NCBI RefSeq assembly: GCF_007655135.1
Contig: NC_045127.1
Span: 10,239,001-10,303,000, forward strand
Reading direction: 5' to 3'
Length of the DNA: 64,000 nt
Source of the DNA: Punica granatum
Lineage: Eukaryota; Streptophyta; Magnoliopsida; Myrtales; Lythraceae
Made by a program: the position numbers and the translations under genes. Below the pieces are notes generated by a model. That model was not told the DNA's origin, did no database searches, and was given only the letters and a program-made list of their open reading frames with translations. Of the stretch, positions 46,914 to 57,248 are shown one piece after another. Every line of letters starts with the position of its first letter. Position 1 is the stretch's first letter.

Positions 46914-47644
46914 GAGTAAATTGACAAATTGGTCCTTCAGAGATTGAATGTACATCAAATTTACCCTGAGAAATTTTTTACATCAGTTTAGACCTTCACT
47001 TTATAATTGTACATCATACTTAACCTTCCTTCCAAATCCGTCCTATTCCGTCCAAATGTTGTCAATTTACTCTAAAAATTAAAGATAGGGAAAGAAATTA
47101 AATTTGGGGAGAGAGAGAGAGACGGGAGGAAGGAAAGAGACGACGAACCCCCCTTCTTTGTCGTCTTCTCCTCCTCTTCTTCGGCATTGCCAATCCCACT
47201 CGATCTCATCGAAGCTTCCCCGCTGACTCAGTCTCCGTCTCTCCGCGTCTCGTCGAGTCGAAGCAGTAGCTCGCTGCCCCGCCTTACCTTCCGTCCGATT
47301 CTGCGGTCACCAACTCTCCTTGGCCGCCGGCGACTCCCCCCGCTCCCTCCTTCTCTGGCCATGCGACTCTGGTCCTCGGTAATCTCCGCCTCGAGAGACG
47401 ACTTCATTGGCTCCGCTTCGAGATCCTCCCGTTCCGCGCTTGCGCCGACCAAGGATTTTGCCATGTCCACAGACGCTCACGCCCTAGCTCCCGGGGCCTC
47501 CTCTGCCATGCCAGAGCTGGCGCCGCTGTCAGTCCGTTTCGTTCCATTCCTCACTTCCGGTTCTCATTTGCTTTCACTCCCCTCATATAGGAAGGAGAGG
47601 AAAGGGTTAGGATTGATCATTAGGACTGGTTGACGAGGTCAATT
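46914..47644 (+). repeat. left terminal inverted arm
   Basis: The outer about 200 bp is AT-rich (TTGTACATCATACTTAACC). The inner about 450 bp is GC-rich, with a long open frame (47,187-47,633) that is Ser/Arg/Pro-rich and contains ALAPTKDFAMSTD. That peptide is also readable on the right arm, so part of the arm probably came from host coding or 5' UTR DNA. Confidence 0.85.
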
Positions 47645-47764
47645 ACAATTGCCCGAGTCTAAACCATGTGCCTGAGCTCCAACATCGTGCCCGTCTCTGC
47701 TTGGTTGGCTTTGCGGTTAAATTTCGTGATTGATCAGTTGACTGAATAGTGAAATTTGGTGCAG

Positions 47765-47842
47765 GTGTTATTGCTGCTACATTAGTGTGTCCTTTAGATG
47801 TTATTAAGACTCAATTTCAAGTCCATGGGCTGCCAAGCCTAG
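47765..47842 (+). pseudogene. captured exon of an NDT-type mitochondrial carrier
   Basis: After the acceptor GGTGCAG the frame reads GVIAATLVCPLDVIKTQFQVHG and ends at a donor-like CTAG|GTACAT. PLDVIKT is the PX(D/E)XX(K/R) signature of mitochondrial carriers, and CPLDVIKT-FQVHGLP is typical of plant NAD+ transporters (NDT1/NDT2). Only one exon was captured. Confidence 0.7.
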
Positions 47843-47867
47843 GTACATGCAACGGTCGAGAAGATGA

Positions 47868-48152
47868 GAGAATGCAGTTCATTGTTTCACCAAATGCATT
47901 TCCTTGTTTTATCCTGATGGAATTGTTACCAGTTGCATGCTTTTGGGTTTTGGGAATTCAAAGAATGTCCTTGAGGGGAAAACGTTTCATGGATTAGTAC
48001 TGAGGATGCGTTACTTGTTCGATCAGATGGTTCACAATGCGCTTTTGTCCATGTACTGCAAATTCAGGCAATTGAATATAGCAAATAAGCTATTTGGTAA
48101 AGGGGATAAACTTGATAAGGAACGGTGGAACATAATGGTTCTAGGACAGAAT
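47868..48152 (+). pseudogene. captured PPR-protein fragment
   Basis: The reading includes FYPDGIVTSCMLLGFGNSKN, VLEGKTFHGLVLRM, DQMVHNALLSMYCKF and NIANKLFG, the PLS-type repeats of organelle RNA-editing PPR proteins (G-FHGLVLR, V-NALLSMY-K). A frame change is needed between the first segment and GNSKN. It follows the carrier exon directly, as in Pack-MULE chimeras. Confidence 0.7.
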
Positions 48153-48262
48153 AGAGAGAAGTTGAGAGAACAATACATTAACTTCATTAACTTAGTTGCA
48201 AAGATTTGCAAAACTGCATTACACATAAACTGAAATGTTGTCTTTACAACTGAAAAAACTGC

Positions 48263-49210
48263 CTAATACACATAACTTTCCGATACCAGATGCTTGTCAA
48301 TAATTTCAAGTGCCTTCTCATTATTTATGGGTAGCTTTACTCTCTCCCACAACTTATTAGGCATGTGAGCCCTTTCTATGGTTTTCATATACAAGTAGAA
48401 AACACCTGCAGAAGAAAAAAATTGAGCAACTGAAGATCAGCTAAAGCCTACATATCTCAGCAGTCTACATCCAAAGTCGATAGTTGAACACAATCAGCTA
48501 AGCAGCTATCTAATTCGTAAGTAGTCTAGAAATTTCCCATTTCCCAGCTTCCCAGGTGACAAAAACATAATGCATCAGAGTCATTGCATCATAAAATTCT
48601 CAACTTATATATCGACAGAAACATGCTCCTTACATTGAAAAACTCATGGGAAGCACCATAACAAGGAAATAAGGTCTAACTATTTTCTTCGCGAATGGTG
48701 GCATAGCAGCTGTTGGCGAGAGGGCAAGAGCTCCGGTTACAAACCCCAGTGACATTATAAGGGTTTTTGCAGAAGATCCCGATCTCAATTCTACCAGGAG
48801 ATGGGGGGAAAAAACAGAGAACCATATGAAATGAAAATCAAACCGAACAATACATCACTTCGAGTCGACAAAAAGAATTAAACGGGCAGAGCGAGCAAGC
48901 AGATTTCTGAGGTGGGATTTTCTCACTTGGCCATAAAACTACAATGTTTGTAGCGAATAACTTGCCAGATGACCTCATCGTGCTGTATCGTTTACCGGAA
49001 TTCGATTGCTCCAACACCGCCTTTCCTATAACAGGGGCAGCTAACCCAAATAAGTTTCGAGATGCCCACAAAAACGAAAATTATCTCCTGCAGAGTAATA
49101 CCTATAGGGAAGAGAACTATAAAAAAGTAAACAGATTCGTCTTACCAGAGGCTAACAAGGCAAGAGCAGGAAAGAGGAAAGATTCGGTTGATAGCCTCGA
49201 CTGGGATGCT
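48263..49210 (-). pseudogene. captured fragment of an unidentified gene
   Basis: At least two exon-like stretches on the minus strand: about 48,800-48,625 ([20 protein letters not shown], then [15 protein letters not shown], hydrophobic and membrane-like) and 48,405-48,263 ([20 protein letters not shown], then [16 protein letters not shown] and TAG), the latter preceded by an acceptor TGCAG. A possible upstream exon lies near 49,070-48,940 (NLFGLAAPVIGKAVLEQ). It looks like a small membrane protein with its native stop. I do not recognise it. Confidence 0.5.
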
Positions 49211-49312
49211 AAACTCTAACAAAAAAGCCGAAGCTGAGCTGCAAAACGGCGAGATCGTTCTCCGGCTATGCCAATCGAACGCCCCGACGCTTCAGCCCCA
49301 ATGCGAAAACGA

Positions 49313-50046
49313 AATTGACCTTGTCAACCACAGTCCTAATGATCAATCCTAACCCTTTCCTTTCCCTCCTATATGAGGGGAGCGAAAGCAAATGAGAACC
49401 GGAAGCGAGAAACGGAACGAAATGGACCGGCAGCGGCGCCGGCTCCGGCATGGCAGAGGAGGCCCCGGGAGCTAGGGCGTGAGGGTCTGTGGACATGGCA
49501 AAATCCTTGGTCGGCGCTAGCGGGGGAGCGCGAGGATCTCGAAGCGAAGCCGACGGAGTCATCTCTCGAGGCGGAGATTACCGAGGACCAGAGTCACATG
49601 GCTAGAGAAGGAGGGAGCGGGGGGAGTCATCGGCGGCCGGGGAAAGTCGGTGACTGCAGAACCGGACGGAAGGTAAGGTGGGGCAGCGAGCTACTGCTTC
49701 GACTCTGCGAGACGCGGAGAGATGGAGACCGACTCAGCGGGGAAGCTTCGATGAGATCGAGTGGGATTAGCAATGGCGAAGAAGAGGAAGAGAAGACGAC
49801 GAAGAAGGGGTATTCATCGTCTCCTTCCTTCCTCCTCTCTCTCTCTCTCTCCCTAAATTCAATTTCTCTCCCTATCTTTAATTTTTAGAGTAAATTGACA
49901 ACATTTGGACGGAATAGGACGGATTTGGACGGAAGGTTGAGTATGATGTACAATTATAAAATAGAGTTCTAAACTGATGTAAAAAATTTCTCAAGGTAAA
50001 TTTGATGTACATCCAATCTCTGGAGGATCAATTTGTCAATTTACTC
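49313..50046 (-). repeat. right terminal inverted arm
   Basis: The reverse complement of this arm follows the left arm nearly base for base, from GAGTAAATTGACAAATTG through GGGTTAGGATTGATCATTAG to GGTCAATT. Small indels distinguish them, so the arms are not recent perfect copies. Confidence 0.85.
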
Positions 50047-50337
50047 AAAAGTAAAAGGGAATTGTCCTAAATTAATTTTGATTTCTTTTAAATAAAGTCT
50101 CAAATCTGAGATTTGTGAATAAAAGAAATTCACGTTGAAAGAGTTTTATTCCTTAATGAGTTGATCTTTTTGAACTGAATTAGTTGAGCTCATTGTACTT
50201 TCGAATATCGGAGTACATATCCAAAAAAAAAGGAAAAAGAAGGAGGTAAGGTCAAAAAAAAAGTAGGGAAAGAAACAGAGTGAAACACTTGCTTCTTACG
50301 CGAAATCGATTCCTTATGTGCTACAGGGAGAAGAGCA

Positions 50338-50364
50338 TGCATATATATATATATATATATATAT
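50338..50364. repeat. (AT)n microsatellite
   Basis: About 12 AT units beginning GCATATAT. Confidence 0.9.
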
Positions 50365-50840
50365 CAGAGCTTTTTTTCTAATTTCCCATGAGCAGCCAAT
50401 TTTAATAAGTAGATATGGACGTAAAGTTTTCATCGCATGTGCATAAAATTGATGTGATCGTAACTATTAACCTCATCTTTTATCCATCATAGGTACTTAT
50501 ATAAACATAAAATAAATACTAATGAAGGAAAACTATAAAAGGGAGGAGCCCGAATGGGGTGCTTTTAGCCGATGCTTCAAGAAGTATCGAGACACGTACC
50601 TTTGTTAAGAATGGTTTTTGCAAAGCTCGGATTCGAAAGCGTCGTTGTAGGCTTCTTTAGCTGACGATGAAAGAAGAGCTCGACTCTCGATATAAGTAAT
50701 TCTTGGGTCGTGGTGTGAGTGCCACATATGGTGGAGTGATCGATATATGGAAATAGGATGAGGCTGATCGAATTGTTGCTCAGAGTAGTCGTGTTACGTA
50801 TATTGAAAGATTCTTTAGAGTTAAAATAACCCTAACAAAC

Positions 50841-51030
50841 CAACGTGGATTGACTCAAGCGGTTCGACTCTTGTTCCGTTTAAACAAGATCTTGGGTTCG
50901 AGTCCTTGTGAATGCATAAAATTTACGCCATGAGAGCTTTACCCTTTAGTGGACCGATCCGACTCGATTGGATTAGTCGGGAACCAATTGGGTTTCCGAA
51001 TACCATAATTCACACCGAGAAAAGAATCCT
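50841..51030 (+). mobile_element. tRNA-derived SINE-like repeat
   Basis: CAACGTGGATTGACTCAAGCGG (box A-like) and GGGTTCGAGTCC (50,894-50,905, a good box B), then a tail ending CACACCGAGAAAAGAATCC. The best preserved copy of the family at 8,621-8,990 and 63,809-64,000. Confidence 0.65.
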
Positions 51031-53988
51031 ATTAGACAAGCCGTAAGATGTACATCTTTTGCACGCGTAGTTCAATTGCACAACAATAAGCAGGTGGCTA
51101 ATATACGTAACAAGTTTATTTTTTCATCTCGCTTCATTTGTGTTTAGGCACGTGACAATAAACCGAACCATCAAAATTAAACAGCGAGAGATCGGACAAG
51201 AATCTCATGCTTCTTTTCTTTTATTTATTTATTTATTTATTTTATTTCCCATTAAAATGAGCCCTACATTAGACAAGTCTACTCGGTAACTGTGGTATTG
51301 AAATAAGTTTACTCTTTAGGCAAGTTCAAATTAAGTGAAAATACCGATGAAACTGTGAATCAGTACAATCGGATATTACGATCAAATTGTTTGAAGTTTC
51401 ACTCTCGGCTACTCGATAATACGAGAAAATGAGAGCTCAACCTCGCATGGATCTTCTTGGACAATGTCGGCGCAAGCTGTCCCGACATAAGATTATATGT
51501 ACCAACATGCTTAGCTTACTAGCAACGTAATTTAGGCAAGCAGGCGTACGTGGTGGTATGATTAGATGCGATAGGGCCCACAATTTATATAATATTCATA
51601 TATCACAGATTTTTGCAGCTGAATTCCCATTGGCTGAAATATTTTGCGATAAAGTAAACAAACAATCGATCTTTCTTGACCTTTTCCTTTTTTTGGCATA
51701 TGACCACGACGCCTTGATTAAACTTGATACCCAAAGAAGAGCATACATATACATATTCAATCCATCATTACTTTAGGTGGAATTTAGTCTTCTAGATGAC
51801 ACCAAAAAAGTCTGAAATAACCCCCAATTTTCGGTCCCTTTTTCTGCTAAGCCTATTATCCAATTTATGCTGTCATTTTTTCGCATAATGCTATTGTTAG
51901 GGCGGAACCGTTCGATTTAAGTGAGCGGATCCTCCGGCTAAATCTCAGGGTAATCAAGCGATTCTGAGAAAATGAACTCCTCCCCCGAATCAGGCATTAA
52001 GAAAATTCCTAATTCCTATTTGTGATGGGTGTGGGTTCCTAACCTTTTTTTTTTATAACTATTTAAAAAAAGGGTATCTTATAACTCTGTTATTTGTAAC
52101 ACATGATATCACAACGGATCAGCGAAAAAATGCATAATGATAAATGCTTAGTTGGGCGGGTGGGATTGGAAGTAACGTTTTTCTATTTAGTTCACTTGGA
52201 CCGCGAAAACAATTTCGCGATAGGGGCAAGACAAGTTTAATTTTACTTCCGCTGGGACCACTCAATAATGAAGGATGCATGCGGACAAGATTTATGAAAT
52301 TTAGACTTATAATACTTCTAAACTAGTATATATTAAAATAAATCATTAATGACGATGATTGGTTGGTGCTCTTCTTACAAGCCAACAACATCTGGCATGT
52401 TTCCTTGGAGGTGAATGCTTATGCTATGCCCACACGATCAATCGTAAAAGCTGAGGAAGCTGGTTATTAGCTAGAAAAGAATTAAAAGAAAATAAATAAA
52501 TAGTTGATTAAATTTTCTTCACAAATATGTTTGGACTTAAAGAATATATATGTAACTAAGTGCATAATATCTATGTCGAATATATATTGCATCCTCGTGT
52601 AGTCAACAAACATAGGCCTTGAGCTACCTCTTCGATCAATATGTTTTCTCTAACTAGTAAAATGAAGAGGTGCGTGAAATGCTACAGAAATTGGTATGCG
52701 AAGTATATGTGATATCAGATCATGCACAGTTGAATATTGAAGGTATAATGCGCATAGATTTCACATATATATGATCATTTTAAAATGCCAAGTGACTTCT
52801 CCCTACTGGACTAAAATTATTCATAATTTGGATAATGTTTTTTTCTAATATAATATCTTTCCACGATGCAATTTCTCAGTTGAACCAAATTTAGTCAAGG
52901 AACAAACAAAACATAATCAGAGAGTTCGTGTCGTGGAGCTAGGTTTATCCATATATAAAGGAATCGAGCTTTTACATATAAATTATATAATATATTATAG
53001 TTGTTATACGGTCTAATGATTGATAATGTGATGAGATGAGAACAGCATAGTATCAGAAACAGGTGTTCTTCCGCAACAGGAATGTTTGATCGACGAGAAT
53101 GAAAATCCCTTGGATTTAACTGTAATGTCATATTTGCTACAATGAAATATAACTTTATTAAGAGAAAATTTGATTTTTTTTTTGTACAATGAAAGAATAT
53201 AATTATAATATTAGATTTATTTATTAAAATATCATTCTATATATATATATTCGTAGATATAAAATCAAAAGAAAATATATCATATTTACAGAAAAAAGTA
53301 TTTAAAAACGAGAAGAACACCATTATTTATCATTTTCAAAGAAATGTTGGTTCCATCAAGTTTAAGAAAAAAAGTCGTAACGGGAGAATGACATTTCTAG
53401 CGCGCATATAATATCAAATAGGGAACATAGTCAAATAATGAGATGTTTATTCCAGTTATCTCCATGTATCAAAGCGAACATAAAAAGAATGTTTGGTTGG
53501 TTTTCCTATAAAAACCTAGGCGGTTTGAATGTTTGACCTGCCCACTTGGATATATCGCTGGAGTTCCAAGTTCTAACCTATAAAATTTGGGGGGAAAAAA
53601 AAGAAAAAAGAAAAAAGAAATAGAGGTGCAGGCAACAACTTGGGCAACTAGGTGGGACGGGCAGCCCCCTATGCTGGACTGGACTTTTCCATGAAATGGT
53701 CTATTTTGTACACCCGACATAAAGTTAATAAGAGTCCCGGAAAGTTATAGCTCGATGTCATTTAGATAGTATGTTTAGACATTAGTGATAATACGGTCAA
53801 AGATGCGTAAAGATATTTGTCGAGATTCAATGCCCGTATTGTTTATACTCACACACACGCGCATATATATATATTGGAATTCGGTATCATAACTCATCGG
53901 TTGAAGTTATTATGTTGAAGTTGAACTGAATAAGTAAGTCCAATAAAAAATTTTACAATATGTATATATTATTATCAGGTCTACCGGA
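51031..53988. other. intergenic, partly block B, no gene seen
   Basis: 51,807-52,575 and 53,407-53,525 duplicate the DNA upstream of the permease. No permease coding sequence follows 53,525. The intervening 52,576-53,406 is AT-rich and specific to this copy. Confidence 0.6.
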
Positions 53989-54539
53989 ATGGATTTGGTC
54001 AAATTTGTGCGAGATCACGCCACGGATTCAAAGCATACTTGCAAGATGCTAGTGCAGAGTTTGATGGAGGTAAGATCTCTAAAGCCAAATGCTCCTCAAA
54101 TATGGAATTTTTTCATAACTATAAATAATTTTTACCAGCATAAACGATTTGTTAAGTCGCATATAGAACAATCATTTTTTTTCAATTGCATTCGTACTTA
54201 TTATATATAAGAAAATAATAGGCTTACTAGTCATGGTTGCTTCCGAAGGCAAGAAGATGAGGGGCGGCAAGGGCATATATAAGTCTAGAGCAATCCCCCA
54301 TTGCGCAAAAGGGATAACATCAACGTGTCATCCGGCCATCCTAATCAATCCCCCTCGGTCGGACGGACACAAAATGGGCCCACTCCCTTCTCAACCCCAA
54401 AAACGTTTAAATGTAAATAAATAAAAAAAATCCGTCAAAATTGACTTGCTTTGTTTTTTAAATAATAATTTACTTAATTCTATTTTTTTCAAATTTAATA
54501 ATAAATTTCTCACTCACATTTTTTATGTTCATTTTGTAT

Positions 54540-54765
54540 ACCAAGATGAGTACTTGATGAATTGTGCCCTCACACGAACAACTAACTTTTCATGGCAAGA
54601 TGGCATCAGAGCCCTGGAAAGTCCTGGAAGTCCCGGGTAGAAAAACAATATTAGCGTCGTCCGTCGGAGTTCACCTAGCGCGAAGCGTGGTGGGTCCAAT
54701 ATGAGTATTTGATGAATCTGTGTCCTCACATGGACAACTAGCTTTTCGTGGCGAGAAATAAATTT
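54540..54765 (+). mobile_element. possible TRIM-like element
   Basis: GAGTACTTGATGAATTGTGCCC...ACAACTAACTTTTCATGGC (54,546-54,597) is repeated as GAGTATTTGATGAATCTGTGTCC...ACAACTAGCTTTTCGTGGC (54,701-54,752). Right after the first copy is TGGCATCAGAGCC (54,600), one change from the initiator-Met tRNA primer-binding site TGGTATCAGAGCC used by plant LTR retrotransposons. Short direct repeats with a PBS between them suggest a TRIM. No polypurine tract is certain. Confidence 0.35.
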
Positions 54766-54810
54766 TCCATATACTTTTATATCAATTTTTAATAATAAAT
54801 TCTCTATCAA

Positions 54811-55879
54811 CTTTCACACACATATATATATACATATAACATATTTGTCAATATATACAATCATTATACAAAATCATTTTCAGTTTGATCGTTCATTCAA
54901 CTCAAAAACCAAACGCAACAGTAATATATCATTTCACCGAACAGATTGATTACAGTATGCATATATTATATAAAAACTATTTTGCGTGAAAATATCCCGA
55001 ATCATGTAGAAGTAATGTGGCTTTTTGCATCTTTGTTAATCTTTAATAATTTTTGTGAGATTACAAGGGCTTATTATTAGTTCATTGAGTAAGAGTCACT
55101 TAACTTTTATCACGAGGTGCTTTAAATAAGTTCAAAATCTATGTATTGTAGGCAAAGTTCGTCAATTGGAGCTGACTTTGTCCAGAGTTAATTTATAATT
55201 TCCTTTTTCAATGGGTATTTTAATACCTGAAAGTTCTTGACTTATTCAATTTGAGCCGAGTGGAATTAGAAAAGAGAAAAAGTAAAATTAGATTTTTGTT
55301 GTCCACAGAAGTTGAACCAAAATTTTATTTAAAGTAGACAAATGTGGAAATGTTTGAACTATTAATTTATGTATTTTAGGGAAAAAGGGCGAACTTATGA
55401 TCCAAATGGGGGAAGGAAACAAAAGGCGGTGGAATAGTTGGGGGGGGGGGGTGTTGAAGCAATGAACCCAATCCAAATCCAAATACCAATTGAGGACCAC
55501 AACAACAGAACAAAAGTCTCCCATATCCCCCATCCATCCATCCTCTCATCCCCATTCCTTCCTCTCTTTCTCTCTCTCTGTCTCTTTCTCTCGCTTTCGG
55601 ATGAATAAATATTGAGTGAGTATTATTAATTCATTTTAAAATATAACGCTCAATAAAAAGTCTGAAAGTAAAAAAATTAATCTATAACAGATTTATAAAT
55701 TTTTATTTATAAATATTTTAATTAATTATCACTCATTTAATTTAATGTAATAAAATTATACCGATTAAATATTTTCTCATCTCTGTCCTACTAAGATTGG
55801 GCCCACACGGCCTCACCCCCTTCAACCAGCGGCGCATTTAGTCTTGCTTCTTTACTTAGTTTCAAAGCTCACCCACCCA
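54811..55879. other. AT-rich intergenic and AHL upstream region
   Basis: No gene. A G10 run at 55,441-55,450, a CT-rich stretch at 55,555-55,597 and AT-rich MITE-like DNA at 55,610-55,790. Confidence 0.5.
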
Positions 55880-55898
55880 CCCCCCCCCCCCCCCCCCC
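55880..55898. repeat. C19 homopolymer in the AHL 5' region
   Basis: Nineteen consecutive C residues followed by a TCTCTCTCC stretch, about 120 bp before the start codon. Prone to length error in sequencing. Confidence 0.9.
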
Positions 55899-56021
55899 TC
55901 TCTCTCCTCTGTCTTTTCTCTATTAATCGGAGCAGAGAGCCAATCCCGACAGGTTTATGCGATTTTGATCGAAAGAACGAGGAACAAAGAACGCGAAGAA
56001 GAAGAATTAGAACGCGAAGCG

Positions 56022-57248
56022 ATGAAAGGGGAGTATATGGAGCCCAATACCGATTCAGCCACCGCCGCCATGTTCTCCAAAATCCACCACCCCCACCCTC
56101 TCCACCACCACCCCTTCTCCCACCACTTCCAACGCCTCACCCCCGGCGACCGCCAGCCCCCCTCCGAGGACGACTCTTCCGCCGCCACCAGCCGCCCCTC
56201 TCCTCCCTCATCCTCCGCCCCCGACACTACCGCTAAGCCCACCAAGCCCGACGCAGCCAACGGCGGCGACGGCGCCTCCATCGAGGTGGTCCGCCGGCCC
56301 CGGGGCCGCCCCCCCGGTTCCAAGAATAAGCCGAAGCCTCCCGTCGTCATTACCCGGGAGCCCGAGCCCGTCATGAGCCCCTATATCCTTGAGATACCCG
56401 GCGGGGCCGACGTCGTGGAGTCCATCTCCCGGTTCTGCCGCCGCAAGGGCATGGGCCTCTGCATCCTCACGGGCTCCGGCACCGTCGCGAACTGCACCCT
56501 ACGCCAGCCTTCCGCCGGCAACGTCCCCGCTGGAGCAACCGTCACCTTCCATGGCCGGTACGTGCCGGTGCACCTCCCTTCCTAGCTTGTTCTTAATTTC
56601 CCTTTATTTTTTAAGAAAAATTCAAAATTTTTCCTGAAGTGACAAATTAAAGATAAAAATCATAGAGAAAATCTCATTATATATGTCGGTCGAAGATGAT
56701 GCTGGACGGTTCATTTGATTTTTTTTTTTGGGGATGAGATAAATTTTTCATTTAAATTCATTAATCTGATTATTATAATGTCAGCAATATTATTTATTTA
56801 CATAATTTTGTATTAATATATATTATTCTTGTAATAATGCAGGTTCGAGATCCTGTCGATCTCAGCCACATTCCTGCACCAGACGCTGGCATTCCCAATC
56901 CCGAACGGCTTCTCAATCTCACTGGCTGGCCCACAGGGCCAGATCGTCGGCGGGTACGTCGCGGGGCCGCTGTTGGCGGCGGGCCCCGTGTTCGTGGTCG
57001 CGGCTTCGTTCAACAACCCGTCCTACCACAGGCTGCAGGAGGAGCGGGAGGACAGCAGGAGGTCGACATCGGAAGGGCATTCGCCTCCGGCATCCGGGGG
57101 AGTGGACAGTGGGAACGCGGGGCATAACCACCCTCATCATCAGCAGCAGCACCAAGGGGAGGACTCATTGCCGGCGATGTACAGCTGCCATATGCCGTCG
57201 GAGGTGATGTGGACTACTCCGCAACCGAAGCAGCAGCACCCGTACTGA
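56022..57248 (+). CDS. AHL17-like: AT-hook motif nuclear-localized (AHL17-like) protein
   Basis: Exons 56022-56557 and 56843-57248 give 313 residues. AHL proteins bind AT-rich DNA in the nuclear matrix and act as multimers regulating growth and flowering genes. The N-terminus MKGEYMEPN resembles AHL17-type proteins, so I start there, although an in-frame ATG lies at 55,965. A His/Pro-rich stretch (22-36) precedes a type-I AT hook RRPRGRPPGSKNKPKPP (91-107). The PPC/DUF296 domain runs from about 119 (SPYILEIPGGADVVESISRF) through the GRFEIL hexapeptide (178-183) to GPVFVVAASFNNPSYHRL. The tail is Gln/His-rich. The intron (285 bp, AT-rich) splits the Arg codon of GRFEIL: CCG|GTACGT and TGCAG|G. 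Clade-A AHLs are usually intronless, so this intron is unusual. Without splicing the PPC domain is cut by a stop at 56,583. Confidence 0.9.

Larger units (their letters stand above)
46914..50046. mobile_element. Pack-MULE-like element with 9 bp target-site duplication
   Basis: Both outer ends read inward GAGTAAATTGACAAATTG, and they are flanked by a perfect direct repeat AAAAGTAAA (46,905-46,913 and 50,047-50,055). Nine-base duplications and long inverted ends are hallmarks of Mutator-like elements. The inverted arms are about 731 bp (46,914-47,644) and 734 bp (49,313-50,046), highly similar, and include a GC-rich inner part. The 1.67 kb core holds fragments of a mitochondrial-carrier gene and a PPR gene on plus, and an unidentified gene on minus. 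No MURA transposase is seen, so it is non-autonomous. Confidence 0.9.
39317..53525 (+). repeat. segmental duplication block B, interrupted
   Basis: Matches block A in segments: 39,317-46,338 with 27,480-33,690, then 51,807-52,575 with 33,750-34,530, then 53,407-53,525 with 34,524-34,642. The gaps are later insertions, including the Pack-MULE-like element. The A-side 290 bp at 27,602-27,890 is absent. Confidence 0.85.

Noticed and set aside
49373..49888. 171-residue plus-strand open frame
   Set aside because: It is the antisense of the right inverted arm of the Pack-MULE-like element, and its mirror on the left arm reads the opposite strand. No family resemblance.
53989..54069. Exon-like frame MDLVKFVRDHATDSKH ending at a GT donor
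   Set aside because: It looks like real coding sequence from a larger protein, but no neighbouring exon was found and I cannot name the family. It may be a captured or relict exon.
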